Below, piece by piece: positions 8,911-17,059 of a DNA stretch of 64,000 nt (the first letter of the stretch is position 1; each line of letters starts with the position of its first letter). A model generated the notes under the pieces. It ran no database searches and was not told where the DNA came from. It saw nothing but the letters and a program-made list of their open reading frames with translations. A program made the position numbers and the translations under genes. Source of the DNA: CG1-02-35-72 sp045046885 (GTDB lineage: Bacteria > Bacteroidota > Bacteroidia > Flavobacteriales > Flavobacteriaceae); the NCBI GenBank assembly GCA_045046885.1, contig JASFYX010000016.1, positions 26,947-90,946 on the forward strand, read 5' to 3'.

Positions 8911-9192
8911 CCTAATTATTTTATAGAAACTTTATACTTTCCTTTAGAACGTTTTCATCAGCACATTTTAAAATTGTAAAAGGCCTCATTTTGGTTACAA
9001 AAATTCCACAAAAACCTAAAACCGACTTAGAAAGAAAAATTAGCATCAGTTATATAAAGAACTAAAAGAAAAAAACAGGAAGAGCTAAAGTCTAAAGCGG
9101 AAAAATGATTTTATCTTGTATTATTTTCACAAAGATTTAATTAATTGGTTTTTTCACTTAAAAGTGTGCCTATCTTTGCCAAAAATTATTTT
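8911..9192. other. Intergenic region with possible decayed coding remnant
   Basis: No intact gene is present. Between about 8960 and 9110 two plus-strand frames give short lysine/glutamate-rich stretches (IPQKPKTDLERKISISY and, in another frame, KRKKQEELKSKAEK) interrupted by stops and a frame change. This could be a gene remnant or chance AT-rich sequence. The promoter of the downstream helicase lies at its right end. Confidence 0.3.
9145..9178 (+). promoter_or_regulatory. Promoter of the tandem helicase genes
   Basis: TTG at 9145-9147 and TATCTTTG at 9171-9178 match the Bacteroidota -33 and -7 elements with a 23-bp spacer. The -7 box ends only 14 bp before the ATG, implying a very short untranslated leader. 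Confidence 0.55.
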
Positions 9193-10509
9193 ATGCCCAA
9201 AAAGTTTTCCGATTTAGGAATTAATGCACAATTGCAAGAAAGTTTAGTTGAATTACAAATAACAATTCCCACAGATATTCAAGAAAAAACAATTCCAATT
9301 GTATTAAATCAAAACGACGATATCGTTGCTTTAGCCAAAACGGGAACTGGTAAAACAGCTGCTTTCGGATTGCCTTTATTGCAATTAATTGATACTGAAA
9401 ATAATGATATTCAAGCTTTAATTCTAGCACCTACAAGGGAATTAGGACAACAGATTTTTGCAAATTTGATATCGTTTTCTAGTAATAATACTGATATTTC
9501 TATCGCTTCTGTTTGTGGCGGTATTCCGATAAAACCTCAAATAGAAAAATTAAAAACCAAGACACATATTGTTGTAGCTACGCCAGGCCGTTTGGTAGAT
9601 TTAATAAAACGAGAGGCTATAAATATTAAGAGTTTAAAATATTTAGTTTTAGATGAAGCCGATGAAATGGTAACGGCTTTAAAAAAAGATTTAGATATCA
9701 TTATTGACGCCATTCCAAAATCACGCAGAACATTTTTGTTTACAGCCACAATGCCTGGCACTATAAAACAATTGATTCAGAATTATATGTCAAAACACGT
9801 CATTCATGTTGAAGCTGATATGTCAACTTTGGGGCATCAAGGGATAGATCATCGTTTTGTTGTTGTAGAACCCATCGAAAAACTAGAAGTGCTGCTTCAT
9901 TTTTTAAATTCTAAAGAGGGGCAAAGAGGCATCATTTTTTGTAGAACCAAAGCAGCCGTTAATAAATTGGCTAAAAAATTGGCCATCAATAAATTTTCAT
10001 CAGGCGCTATTCACGGCAGTTTAACGCAAGGTATTCGCGACCGTATTATGGGTCAGTTTAGAGAAGGCTTTATAGATATTTTAGTCGCCACCGATTTAGC
10101 GGCACGTGGTATTGATGTTAAAGAAATTTCTTATGTTGTAAATTATCATCTACCAGATACTTATGACGCTTATGTGCATAGAAGTGGGCGTACGGCTAGA
10201 GCTGGCGCAAAGGGGCTTTCTTTAACCATTTTACAAAAAGAAGAAGTTGATGATATTGCTCATTTCGAAAATGAATTGGGCATTGTTTTTAAGGAATTTG
10301 TAAAAGCTGATGCACAAAGTATCGCAGAAAATAATGCTTTGTTATGGGCTAAAAAAATATTCAAAACAAAACCAAATCACACAATTCCCACAGCATTTAA
10401 AAAGAAAATAAGTACGGTGTTTCACCATCTTACAAAAGAAGAATTAATCGAAAAAATTCTGGCCAATTATTGGGCACAAAACGGCAATAATCAAAAATCA
10501 GAAAAGTAA
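9193..10509 (+). CDS. DEAD-box ATP-dependent RNA helicase
   Basis: The protein has 438 residues from the ATG at 9193; a TTG 48 bp upstream in frame coincides with the promoter -33 element and was rejected. The motifs are complete: Q-motif region FSDLGI, motif I AKTGTGKT (about residue 48), PTRELG, TPGR, motif II DEAD (about residue 154), motif V ATDLAARGID and motif VI HRSGRTARAG (about residue 329). Motif III reads TAT rather than SAT, a conservative change that may affect coupling of ATP hydrolysis to unwinding. It lies 16 bp upstream of a second helicase gene, and the two are probably co-transcribed. Confidence 0.95.
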   Translation: MPKKFSDLGINAQLQESLVELQITIPTDIQEKTIPIVLNQNDDIVALAKTGTGKTAAFGLPLLQLIDTENNDIQALILAPTRELGQQIFANLISFSSNNTDISIASVCGGIPIKPQIEKLKTKTHIVVATPGRLVDLIKREAINIKSLKYLVLDEADEMVTALKKDLDIIIDAIPKSRRTFLFTATMPGTIKQLIQNYMSKHVIHVEADMSTLGHQGIDHRFVVVEPIEKLEVLLHFLNSKEGQRGIIFCRTKAAVNKLAKKLAINKFSSGAIHGSLTQGIRDRIMGQFREGFIDILVATDLAARGIDVKEISYVVNYHLPDTYDAYVHRSGRTARAGAKGLSLTILQKEEVDDIAHFENELGIVFKEFVKADAQSIAENNALLWAKKIFKTKPNHTIPTAFKKKISTVFHHLTKEELIEKILANYWAQNGNNQKSEK

Positions 10510-10525
10510 AAAAGGCATAATTAAT

Positions 10526-11839
10526 ATGGCAAATAATATAAAAGAACAAAAAGATATTTTAGCAAAATTTAATATCCATAAGCTGAACAAAATGCAAGAG
10601 GAAGCCATTGCCGTCATAGAAAAAACGGCCAATACTATATTGCTTTCACCTACAGGAACAGGTAAAACATTGGCTTTTTTATTGCCTATTATCAGTACCT
10701 TAGATCCAAATTGTACAGACATACAGGCGCTTATTTTAGTGCCGTCGCGCGAATTGGCCATCCAAATTGAACAAGTTGTGCGTAATATGGGCGCAGGTTT
10801 TAAAGTCAATGCGGTTTATGGTGGCAGATCTATGGCTAAAGATAAAATTGAAATCAAACATGTGCCCGCTATTTTAATAGGAACACCGGGCCGTATTTCA
10901 GACCATTTTAACAACGACCGTTTTTCTAAAGACAGTATTAAAACATTGGTGCTAGACGAATTTGACAAATCATTAGAAGTCGGTTTTGAATACGAAATGC
11001 GCAGTATTGTCAAACAATTGCAAAATGTAAATAAACGCATTTTAACTTCGGCTACAAAAGGTGTTGAAATTCCCGATTTTGTACGTTTAGACAAACCAAC
11101 AATTATCAATTATTTAAAAGATACTATTACTTCAAAATTGCAGATTAAAATAGTTGTTTCGCCTTCAAAAAATAAACTAAAAACTGTAGTCGATTTATTA
11201 AGGCATATTGGCAATCAGCCCGGTATTATTTTCTGTAATTTAAGAGATAGTATTGACCAAGTGAGTGATTATTTAGAGAAAAATAACATCAATCATACCT
11301 GCTTTTCTGGCGCTATGGAACAAAGAGATAGAGAGCGCTCTTTAATTAAATTCAGAAATGGGACTTGTCAAATATTAGTAGCTACAGATTTGGCCGCTAG
11401 AGGAATAGACATCCCAGAAATGAAATATATTATGCATTACGAACTCCCAAACACTGTAGAAGAATTCACACATAGAAATGGTAGAACAGCTCGCGTCAAC
11501 TCTAAAGGAACGGCTTATGCATTGAAATGGGAAAAAGAATACTTACCCGACTTTATTAAAAGCGCTAAAGCCACAGATATTTCTATAAAAGCGCCTATCA
11601 AATCGCAGTATTGGGAAACATTGTTTATCTCTGGCGGTAGAAAAGACAAAATATCTAAAGGTGATATTGCAGGCTTATTTTTTAAACTCGGTAATCTCAA
11701 TAAAGACCAGTTAGGTGCCATTGAACTCAAACAAGATTGTGCTTTTGTAGCTGTGCCGCATTCAATTGCGCCCCAATTAGTAGAGAAATTGAATAACACC
11801 CGTTTAAAAAAGAAAAAAGTGCGGATTACATTTATATAA
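10526..11839 (+). CDS. DEAD-box family RNA helicase with DEFD motif II
   Basis: The protein has 437 residues. Motif I is SPTGTGKT (about residue 41); PSRELA and TPGR follow; motif II reads DEFD (about residue 144) instead of DEAD; motif III is SAT; motif V is ATDLAARGID; motif VI is HRNGRTAR (about residue 316). The catalytic Asp-Glu pair and final Asp are kept, so ATPase activity is plausible. The C-terminal ~80 residues, rich in Lys and including a GDIAGLFFKLGNL segment, look like the DbpA-type RNA-binding domain, which suggests a 23S rRNA-related role. It is co-oriented with the preceding helicase. Confidence 0.92.
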   Translation: MANNIKEQKDILAKFNIHKLNKMQEEAIAVIEKTANTILLSPTGTGKTLAFLLPIISTLDPNCTDIQALILVPSRELAIQIEQVVRNMGAGFKVNAVYGGRSMAKDKIEIKHVPAILIGTPGRISDHFNNDRFSKDSIKTLVLDEFDKSLEVGFEYEMRSIVKQLQNVNKRILTSATKGVEIPDFVRLDKPTIINYLKDTITSKLQIKIVVSPSKNKLKTVVDLLRHIGNQPGIIFCNLRDSIDQVSDYLEKNNINHTCFSGAMEQRDRERSLIKFRNGTCQILVATDLAARGIDIPEMKYIMHYELPNTVEEFTHRNGRTARVNSKGTAYALKWEKEYLPDFIKSAKATDISIKAPIKSQYWETLFISGGRKDKISKGDIAGLFFKLGNLNKDQLGAIELKQDCAFVAVPHSIAPQLVEKLNNTRLKKKKVRITFI

Positions 11840-12073
11840 TATTTGTTTATAAATTCGAAAAATTGATATACGCAAATTTTATTTTTAGTTCTCTTGACAA
11901 AATTTCTTTTAACATAATAGCTATCGATATAGTTCACTGCGTGAAACGATATCTGATATTATGTCAATCAGCAAGCTGAGCAGAAATTACTGTGTTTGCA
12001 CTATAATTTATATTATGTTAAATAGATTATTTGAAACCCATCCTCTATTTAAGAGGCTGCAGCAAAATAATAA
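11840..12073. other. Intergenic region between convergent genes with short inverted repeats
   Basis: No gene is seen. Around 11930-11956, TTCAC TGC GTGAA forms a 5-bp stem flanked by GATAT/ATATC arms, giving a small two-part hairpin. No T-run follows, so a terminator role is uncertain. Confidence 0.3.
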
Positions 12074-13132
12074 TTAATTCTTTACAGCTATACGCAACAA
12101 TTTACGTTGAAATACATCGCCTACATAAATATTAGCCCCAAATTTAAAGGCGACACTCGAAGCCGAAATTTCTGTACCGTCGTTTATATAAAAAACTTTT
12201 TGTGTGTAAATACCATTGTCTTGCTTATGAATACGCAAAACTTCCGAAGGCGAAATCTTTGTAGAATCTTTGGCGTGTCCAGAAAATTTTAACAATTTAG
12301 GATGTGCACCTATCCATAAATCATTATTGTTGTCTATGGTTATGTTGTCGTTACCTGTATGTGTATTGATATAGTGCTCTAAATCCAAGTTGCCATTTTC
12401 GTTGCGGTTGTATATTAATATTTTCTGCCCTGTAGAAGTTGCCACATAGAGCTTCTTTTTATCTCTAGACAGTATCACACCATTGGCATATTTCAGTTTA
12501 GAAATAACTTTTTTGTATTTATGACCGTCAAAATACACCACATAACTTCTAGGCAATTGAAAATAAGCTTCTAATGTTGTTCCTAAAGCTGTTTTAGACC
12601 CGTGGTCGTTTGTGGCGTAAAAAGTAGAATCGCTTACAGCAGTAACGTCATTCGGACTGAATAACAGTGTATTAGTATAACTTTTAAGGTGCTTTAAAGT
12701 ACCATTTTCAAATTTAAACTTTTCTATATAACTACCTGTTTTATTGTGATTTACAACAAAAAGGTAAGTGCTTCCCTCCTGTTGTAAAACAGAAATTCCG
12801 TGCGGATGGAAATCGCCACTATAGGTTGTCAATATTTTTTTGGGCACCTGATTGAGGCTGTCCATATTTAAAGCGTAAATCCCGTCGAGGGGATTCTCAT
12901 GTTTTAAAGTCGTCGCCCAACGGTTAGCCGATGATATAAAAAGTAAATTGTGAACAGCGTCGTAATCCAAGTCTTCTGTACCGGGCATATTGGTATAAAT
13001 ATGGTTTGTTTTACCAGCGTTATAATTGACAATAGATTTAAAGCTCCCCGCAATATAAAGGGTTTTAAATACTAAAATAACGATAATAACAAGCACTAAC
13101 TTAAGCACTATTTTTAAATACTTTTTAAACAT
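12074..13132 (-). CDS. Paraoxonase/arylesterase-like lactonase (PON family six-blade propeller), membrane-anchored
   Basis: This 352-residue protein has an uncleaved-looking N-terminal membrane helix (residues ~6-26). The rest matches serum paraoxonase: GTEDLDY (the PON calcium-ligand Glu-Asp pair), DFHPHGIS, SPNDVTAVSDSTFYATNDHG, YANGVILS, and DNITIDNNNDLWIGAHP, covering the Asn and Asp residues that bind calcium in PON1. PON enzymes hydrolyse lactones, including acyl-homoserine lactones, and aryl esters. The likely site is the periplasmic face of the inner membrane. Substrate is unknown. It is divergent from a dipeptidase gene. Confidence 0.8.
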   Translation of the reverse strand: MFKKYLKIVLKLVLVIIVILVFKTLYIAGSFKSIVNYNAGKTNHIYTNMPGTEDLDYDAVHNLLFISSANRWATTLKHENPLDGIYALNMDSLNQVPKKILTTYSGDFHPHGISVLQQEGSTYLFVVNHNKTGSYIEKFKFENGTLKHLKSYTNTLLFSPNDVTAVSDSTFYATNDHGSKTALGTTLEAYFQLPRSYVVYFDGHKYKKVISKLKYANGVILSRDKKKLYVATSTGQKILIYNRNENGNLDLEHYINTHTGNDNITIDNNNDLWIGAHPKLLKFSGHAKDSTKISPSEVLRIHKQDNGIYTQKVFYINDGTEISASSVAFKFGANIYVGDVFQRKLLRIAVKN

Positions 13133-13245
13133 TTTGATGAGAGAATATTTGAGCAGAAACAGCGCACATTATTTTTAAGGTATAAAATAAACTATCAAAC
13201 ACAAGTGGCGTTTTCTGTTTCATTGTTAAAAAATTAGTAGGATTT

Positions 13246-13253
13246 CAAAGGTA
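13246..13253 (-). promoter_or_regulatory. -7 promoter box for the PON-like gene
   Basis: The minus strand reads TACCTTTG (TAnnTTTG) 113 bp upstream of the start, implying a leader of about 100 nt. A CAA (minus-strand TTG) lies at 13280-13282 but the 26-bp spacing is long. Confidence 0.35.
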
Positions 13254-13339
13254 CACATTTTTGTTAAAAAATTATTTTTCAAAAAATTACGTCAATTTAT
13301 CTTAATTGTTACCTTTACCTGCACTAAAACCTAAACCTT

Positions 13340-14644
13340 ATGAAAACACGTAATTTAACTTTTTTAGTTCTAGCTCTAGTCGTAATGAGTTGTCAAAACA
13401 CCCCTACTATGAGCAAAGAAGAAGCTTTATTAGCTAAAGCCAAAAAGATTCATCAAAATGTCATTACACTCGATACACATAACGATATAAGTGTCATAAA
13501 TTTCACCGATTCAATTAATTATAGCAAAGATATAGATACGCAAGTTAACATTCCCAAGATGGAAAAAGGCGGTCTTGATGTTACGTGGCTTATTGTTTAT
13601 ACAGGTCAGGGTACGCTTGACGCGGACGGCTATGCTGCTGCTTATAATAATGCGATGGATAAGTTTAATGCCATTCACCGCTTATGCGAAAAATATGCCC
13701 CCGATAAAATGGAATTAGCTCTAACATCAGATGACGTTAGACGTATCCACAAAGCCGGTAAAAAAGTTGCTATGATTGGTGTAGAAAACGCCTATTCTAT
13801 AGGATTAGACATTGGTAATGTCAAAAAATTCTACGATTTGGGCGCGCGTTATATGTCTCTTTCACACAATGGTCACAGTCAATTTTGCGATTCACATACA
13901 GGCGAAAAAGACAGTATTTGGCTGTACCACGGTTTGTCTGATTTAGGTAAGCAAGCCCTTGCCGAAATGAACAAATGGGGTATTATGGCCGATGTGTCGC
14001 ATCCGTCAAAAGAATCGTTTATGGATATGATACAATTGAGTAAAGCGCCTATAATTGCGTCACATTCATCGGCTAGAGCCCTGTGCAATAATAGTCGGAA
14101 TTTAGATGATGAAGAACTTAAATTATTAGCTAAAAACAATGGTGTTATACAAACAGTTGCTTTTCCAAGTTATTTAAATGCCGATAAAGACAAAGCCTAT
14201 AAAGAAGCTGTTAAACCTTTATTTGATACCATTGCTAAAGAAATGGGCATTACCCTAGCCGACCCAAGTACTATGATTACTATGACCGATGCCGAGTTTG
14301 AAATTTTTGCTACAGACCTAAGAAAAGTTAAGAAAAAAGCTGAAGCCGATAAACGCATGGTCGCGATTAGGAAAAATACACCACCTGTTAACGTACAAGA
14401 TTTGGTAAATCATATAGATTATATGGTGAAATTGATTGGTATAGATCACGTAGGTATCAGTTCCGATTTTGACGGTGGCGGTGGCATTGATGGTTGGAAC
14501 GACGCTTCAGAAACTTTTAATGTCACTTTAGAACTCGTAAAACGCGGTTATACAGAGGCACAAATAGCTAAATTGTGGAGCGGTAATTTACTCCGTGTAT
14601 TAGATGATTGTCAGCGCGTAGCCAAACAATTACAAGCCCGTTAA
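13340..14644 (+). CDS. Membrane dipeptidase lipoprotein (peptidase family M19, renal dipeptidase-like)
   Basis: The protein has 434 residues. A lipoprotein signal ends in VMSC (Cys18), so it is probably anchored to a membrane on the periplasmic side. M19 zinc-enzyme motifs are present: LDTHNDI for the metal-binding H-x-D, GVENA with the bridging Glu, SLSHNGHSQF, DVSHPS and IIASHSSARALCNNSRNLDD; SDFDGGGG lies near the C-terminus. M19 enzymes cleave dipeptides, including D-residue-containing ones. A second M19 gene lies at 62388-63563 without a lipobox. Its stop overlaps the stop of the convergent thioesterase gene by 4 bp. Confidence 0.93.
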   Translation: MKTRNLTFLVLALVVMSCQNTPTMSKEEALLAKAKKIHQNVITLDTHNDISVINFTDSINYSKDIDTQVNIPKMEKGGLDVTWLIVYTGQGTLDADGYAAAYNNAMDKFNAIHRLCEKYAPDKMELALTSDDVRRIHKAGKKVAMIGVENAYSIGLDIGNVKKFYDLGARYMSLSHNGHSQFCDSHTGEKDSIWLYHGLSDLGKQALAEMNKWGIMADVSHPSKESFMDMIQLSKAPIIASHSSARALCNNSRNLDDEELKLLAKNNGVIQTVAFPSYLNADKDKAYKEAVKPLFDTIAKEMGITLADPSTMITMTDAEFEIFATDLRKVKKKAEADKRMVAIRKNTPPVNVQDLVNHIDYMVKLIGIDHVGISSDFDGGGGIDGWNDASETFNVTLELVKRGYTEAQIAKLWSGNLLRVLDDCQRVAKQLQAR

Positions 14645-15051
14645 GGTTTTAAAATATTAAGAATATCGTCTTGAATACGTTTAGGACGCATAGTTTTAGC
14701 ATCTACTAATACCCAAACTGTTTTACCTTTAGAAAGCAAAGTTTCGCTGTTGTAAATTTCAACATAACGTACAGATTTTACCCCACCGGTCTCTCCTACC
14801 CAGGTTTTTACAGTGAGAACATCGTTTAAAAAGGCGGGTTTTAAATAATCTATTTCGTGGCGTAATGCAACCCAAACATATTGTGCATCAATTTTGTCAT
14901 TAGATAATTGCTGCCAATGTTTTGTTGCTGCCCGATTTATCCATTTTAAATACACGTTGTTATTTACATGATTAAGTTCATCTATATCAGCCGCTTCTAC
15001 TGTTATTTCAAAACTATAAGTCGCTGTATTTCTAATTTCTTTATCAGACAT
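14641..15051 (-). CDS. Acyl-CoA thioesterase, 4HBT hotdog family
   Basis: I use the ATG at 15051 (136 residues). An upstream in-frame extension runs into the divergent gene and reads as non-coding sequence. The YbgC/4HBT pattern is visible: ITVEAADIDELNHVNNNVYLKWINRAATKHW with the Asp/His active-site region, LRHEIDYLKPAFLNDVLTVKTWV, and GKTVWVLVDAKTMRPKRI. The enzyme hydrolyses acyl-CoA thioesters in the cytoplasm; chain-length preference is unknown. It converges with the M19 gene and diverges from the NifX-like gene. Confidence 0.87.
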   Translation of the reverse strand: MSDKEIRNTATYSFEITVEAADIDELNHVNNNVYLKWINRAATKHWQQLSNDKIDAQYVWVALRHEIDYLKPAFLNDVLTVKTWVGETGGVKSVRYVEIYNSETLLSKGKTVWVLVDAKTMRPKRIQDDILNILKP

Positions 15052-15153
15052 AAATAAAATATTTAAGGTAAAAATACATATTTTAAAAGTAACATTTATC
15101 ACTTTTTTAAAAGATAATAAATCGGAAATTTGCATTATAAAATTTGTAAAAAA

Positions 15154-15561
15154 ATGAATAATACAATTGCCATTACTTGTCAAAATAGAAAAGAAGTATC
15201 AGGTCATGCCGGAATGTGCCGTAACTTCTTTATCTATACCGTAGATGATACCAAAATACTTTCAAAAGAACTGTTAGAACTGAGCAAAGAAGAATCACTC
15301 CACAACGCTTTCCACAATCCCGAAATGGCAGGAACTCCCCACCCTATTTTTAATGTTAATACTTTTTTAGTCGGAGGAATTGGCATGGGTGCTATTAATA
15401 AACTAAAAACACATGGTGTTTCTACCTATATTATTCAAGAGAAAAATCCCGATATAGCTGTTGAAAACTTACTCGCAGGGACTTTAGAAGTTGTAGATTT
15501 AGAACATGAAGAAGGCGCTTGCAACTGTGGTGACGAAGGACACCATCACCACCATCATTAA
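15154..15561 (+). CDS. NifX/NifB-type dinitrogenase iron-molybdenum cofactor-binding domain protein with natural His6 tail
   Basis: The protein has 135 residues from the ATG at 15154; a TTG eight codons upstream is rejected. IAITCQNRKEVSGHAGMCRNFFIYTV at the start and FLVGGIGMGAINKLKTHGVSTYI in the middle match the Nitro_FeMo-Co (RNase H-like) fold found in NifX, NafY and many stand-alone proteins outside nitrogen fixation. No nif gene is present, so a role in nitrogenase is unlikely. The C-terminus holds CNC followed by GDEGHHHHHH, a metal-binding tail encoded in the genome. A role in iron-sulfur or metal handling is inferred. Confidence 0.82.
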   Translation: MNNTIAITCQNRKEVSGHAGMCRNFFIYTVDDTKILSKELLELSKEESLHNAFHNPEMAGTPHPIFNVNTFLVGGIGMGAINKLKTHGVSTYIIQEKNPDIAVENLLAGTLEVVDLEHEEGACNCGDEGHHHHHH

Positions 15562-15607
15562 AATGTACAACTGATATAGTATTTTATTTAACTATTATTT
15601 GAATTTT

Positions 15608-15845
15608 ATATGTTGTATCTACGGCACAAAGTAGTATATTTTATTCCTTATTACTCATATTTCGTCCCTAAGGGACGAAACCTTTATTAGAATCATGTCT
15701 CGTTAAAGATAATATATCGGTAATTTTCCTATCTCCGAAGTTTTTAAAAGTATCATATAATAATGTCCCGTTAGGGACAACATATCAGTAGTTTTTAACG
15801 GGTAATATGTTTATTGTGCCTTTAGGTACAACATCTAAGTATTTT
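15608..15845. repeat. Cluster of degenerate GTCCC/GGGAC palindromic repeat units
   Basis: At least four related units of ~35 bp lie in this gene-free stretch. A perfect 10-bp inverted repeat TTTCGTCCCT/AGGGACGAAA spans 15660-15680; a decayed copy ATGTCTCGTTAAAGATAA starts at 15695; AATGTCCCGTTAGGGACAAC starts at 15762 and is followed by ATATCAGTAG; ATTGTGCCTTTAGGTACAAC starts at 15813. A further weak copy may lie at 15610-15627. The ATATCGG/ATATCAG segment after two units shows that the unit is longer than the palindrome. Confidence 0.7.
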
Positions 15846-15885
15846 CAGACTTTCTATTTGCGTGTTATATTATTTAAATACTTAG

Positions 15886-15893
15886 TACATTTG
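15886..15893 (+). promoter_or_regulatory. -7 promoter box for the S4-domain gene run
   Basis: TACATTTG matches TAnnTTTG, 15 bp before the ATG at 15909. A TTG at 15858-15860 gives a 25-bp spacer, slightly long. The position supports the ATG at 15909 as the true start. Confidence 0.5.
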
Positions 15894-15908
15894 TTTTATT
15901 TTTTTAAA

Positions 15909-16277
15909 ATGAGAGTCGACAAATATTTATGGTGTATCAGGATTTTTAAAACACGTAGTTTAGCTACAGAAGCGTGTAAGAAAAATCATGTAAGTATTTG
16001 CGGGCAAAAAGTCAAACCTTCTAAAGAAGTATTTGGTAGTGAAAAATTGATCGTCCGTAAGAATCAGATTGATTACCAATTCGAAGTTTTAGATTTACCC
16101 ACAAATCGTGTTGGTGCCAAAATAGCGGGATTATTTTACAGAGATATAACCCCTAAAGAGGCTTTTGAAAAGCAAGATTTATTACAATATTCTAAAGATT
16201 ATTACCGCAAAAAAGGCACAGGACGTCCCACAAAAAAAGACCGTCGCGATATAGAAGATTACACAGATGAAAATTAA
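15909..16277 (+). CDS. S4-domain RNA-binding protein (Hsp15-like)
   Basis: The protein has 122 residues from the ATG at 15909; an in-frame ATG at 15807 lies inside the repeat cluster and upstream of the promoter box, so it was rejected. MRVDKYLWCIRIFKTRSLATEACKKNHVSICGQ is a clear S4 domain start, and the basic C-terminal tail (RKKGTGRPTKKDRRDI) is typical of Hsp15/HslR. Hsp15 binds stalled 50S-nascent chain complexes and aids ribosome recycling after heat shock. It overlaps the SDR gene by 11 bp. Confidence 0.9.
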   Translation: MRVDKYLWCIRIFKTRSLATEACKKNHVSICGQKVKPSKEVFGSEKLIVRKNQIDYQFEVLDLPTNRVGAKIAGLFYRDITPKEAFEKQDLLQYSKDYYRKKGTGRPTKKDRRDIEDYTDEN

Positions 16278-17052
16278 TTTAATAGGAAAAAAAGCATTAG
16301 TTGGTGGAAGCTCTCAAGGATTGGGAAAAGCCATTGCTAAAGAATTAGCTAATTGTGGTGCAACAGTTACTTTAGTTTCAAGAAACAAATGTAAATTACA
16401 AAAAGTACTGTTAGAATTACCTACCAAATTTCAACAAAAACATCAATTTTTAGAAGTTGATTATTATAAATTTGATGCGTACAAAAAAATAATTCAAGAA
16501 TATTTTAAAATACATACTGTTGATATTTTAATTAACAATACCAATGGACCTAAAGGTGGAACTGTATTTGATAAACAAATAGATGATTATCAACAAGCCT
16601 TTGATTTATTATTCAAATCTGTGGTTTTTACCACTATGGAAGCCATAAAAAATATGAAAAAAACCGGATTTGGTAGAATTATTAACGCGACTTCTTTAAC
16701 TGTAAAAGAGCCATTAGAACAATTGGTCTTGTCTAATTCAATAAGGGCAGCAGTTGCTACGTGGGCAAAAACTTTAGCTGGCCAAGTTGCTCCATTTGGT
16801 ATTACAGTAAACAATATTTTGACCGGTATTTTTGATACAGAACGAATAGTTGAGCTCAATAAGTTAAGAGCTAAAACCCAAGGCATATCGTACCGAGAAG
16901 TGTTAAATTCTCAAATTGAATCAATTCCAATAAAAAGACTTGGTAAGCCCGAAGAATATGGATACTTGGTTTCTTTTTTAGCTTCAGAATATGCCTCATA
17001 TATTACTGGATCTAACATTCCTATCGATGGAGGATTAATTAAATCATTGTAA
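16267..17052 (+). CDS. Short-chain dehydrogenase/reductase-like protein lacking the YxxxK catalytic pair
   Basis: This 261-residue Rossmann protein has the cofactor loop GGSSQGLGKAIA (residues ~13-24), ILINNTNGP in place of NNAG, and the C-terminal GSNIPIDGG signature of FabG-like SDRs. Where a classical SDR has YxxxK, this protein reads LSNSIRAAV: Tyr becomes Ser and Lys becomes Arg, while the preceding Ser (NATSLT) is kept. This belongs to a recurrent divergent SDR subgroup; the reaction is unknown and may use another acid/base or none. It overlaps the S4 gene and is likely translated from the same mRNA. Confidence 0.85.
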   Translation: MKINLIGKKALVGGSSQGLGKAIAKELANCGATVTLVSRNKCKLQKVLLELPTKFQQKHQFLEVDYYKFDAYKKIIQEYFKIHTVDILINNTNGPKGGTVFDKQIDDYQQAFDLLFKSVVFTTMEAIKNMKKTGFGRIINATSLTVKEPLEQLVLSNSIRAAVATWAKTLAGQVAPFGITVNNILTGIFDTERIVELNKLRAKTQGISYREVLNSQIESIPIKRLGKPEEYGYLVSFLASEYASYITGSNIPIDGGLIKSL

Positions 17053-17059
17053 ATTTCTT

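Noticed and set aside
15052..15183. A 44-codon N-terminal extension of the thioesterase
   Set aside because: It overlaps the start of the divergent NifX-like gene and reads as unstructured, while MSDKE at 15051 is the normal family start.
15154..15561. A nitrogen fixation role for the NifX-like gene
   Set aside because: No nif or mo-cofactor genes are nearby; the fold is common in organisms that do not fix nitrogen.
15660..15840. The palindromic units as a CRISPR array
   Set aside because: Units are palindromic, degenerate and unequal, spacers are not of uniform length, and no cas gene is present.
15807..15908. An N-terminal extension of the S4-domain protein from an earlier ATG
   Set aside because: The extension is encoded by the palindromic repeat cluster and lies upstream of a -7 box 15 bp before the ATG at 15909.
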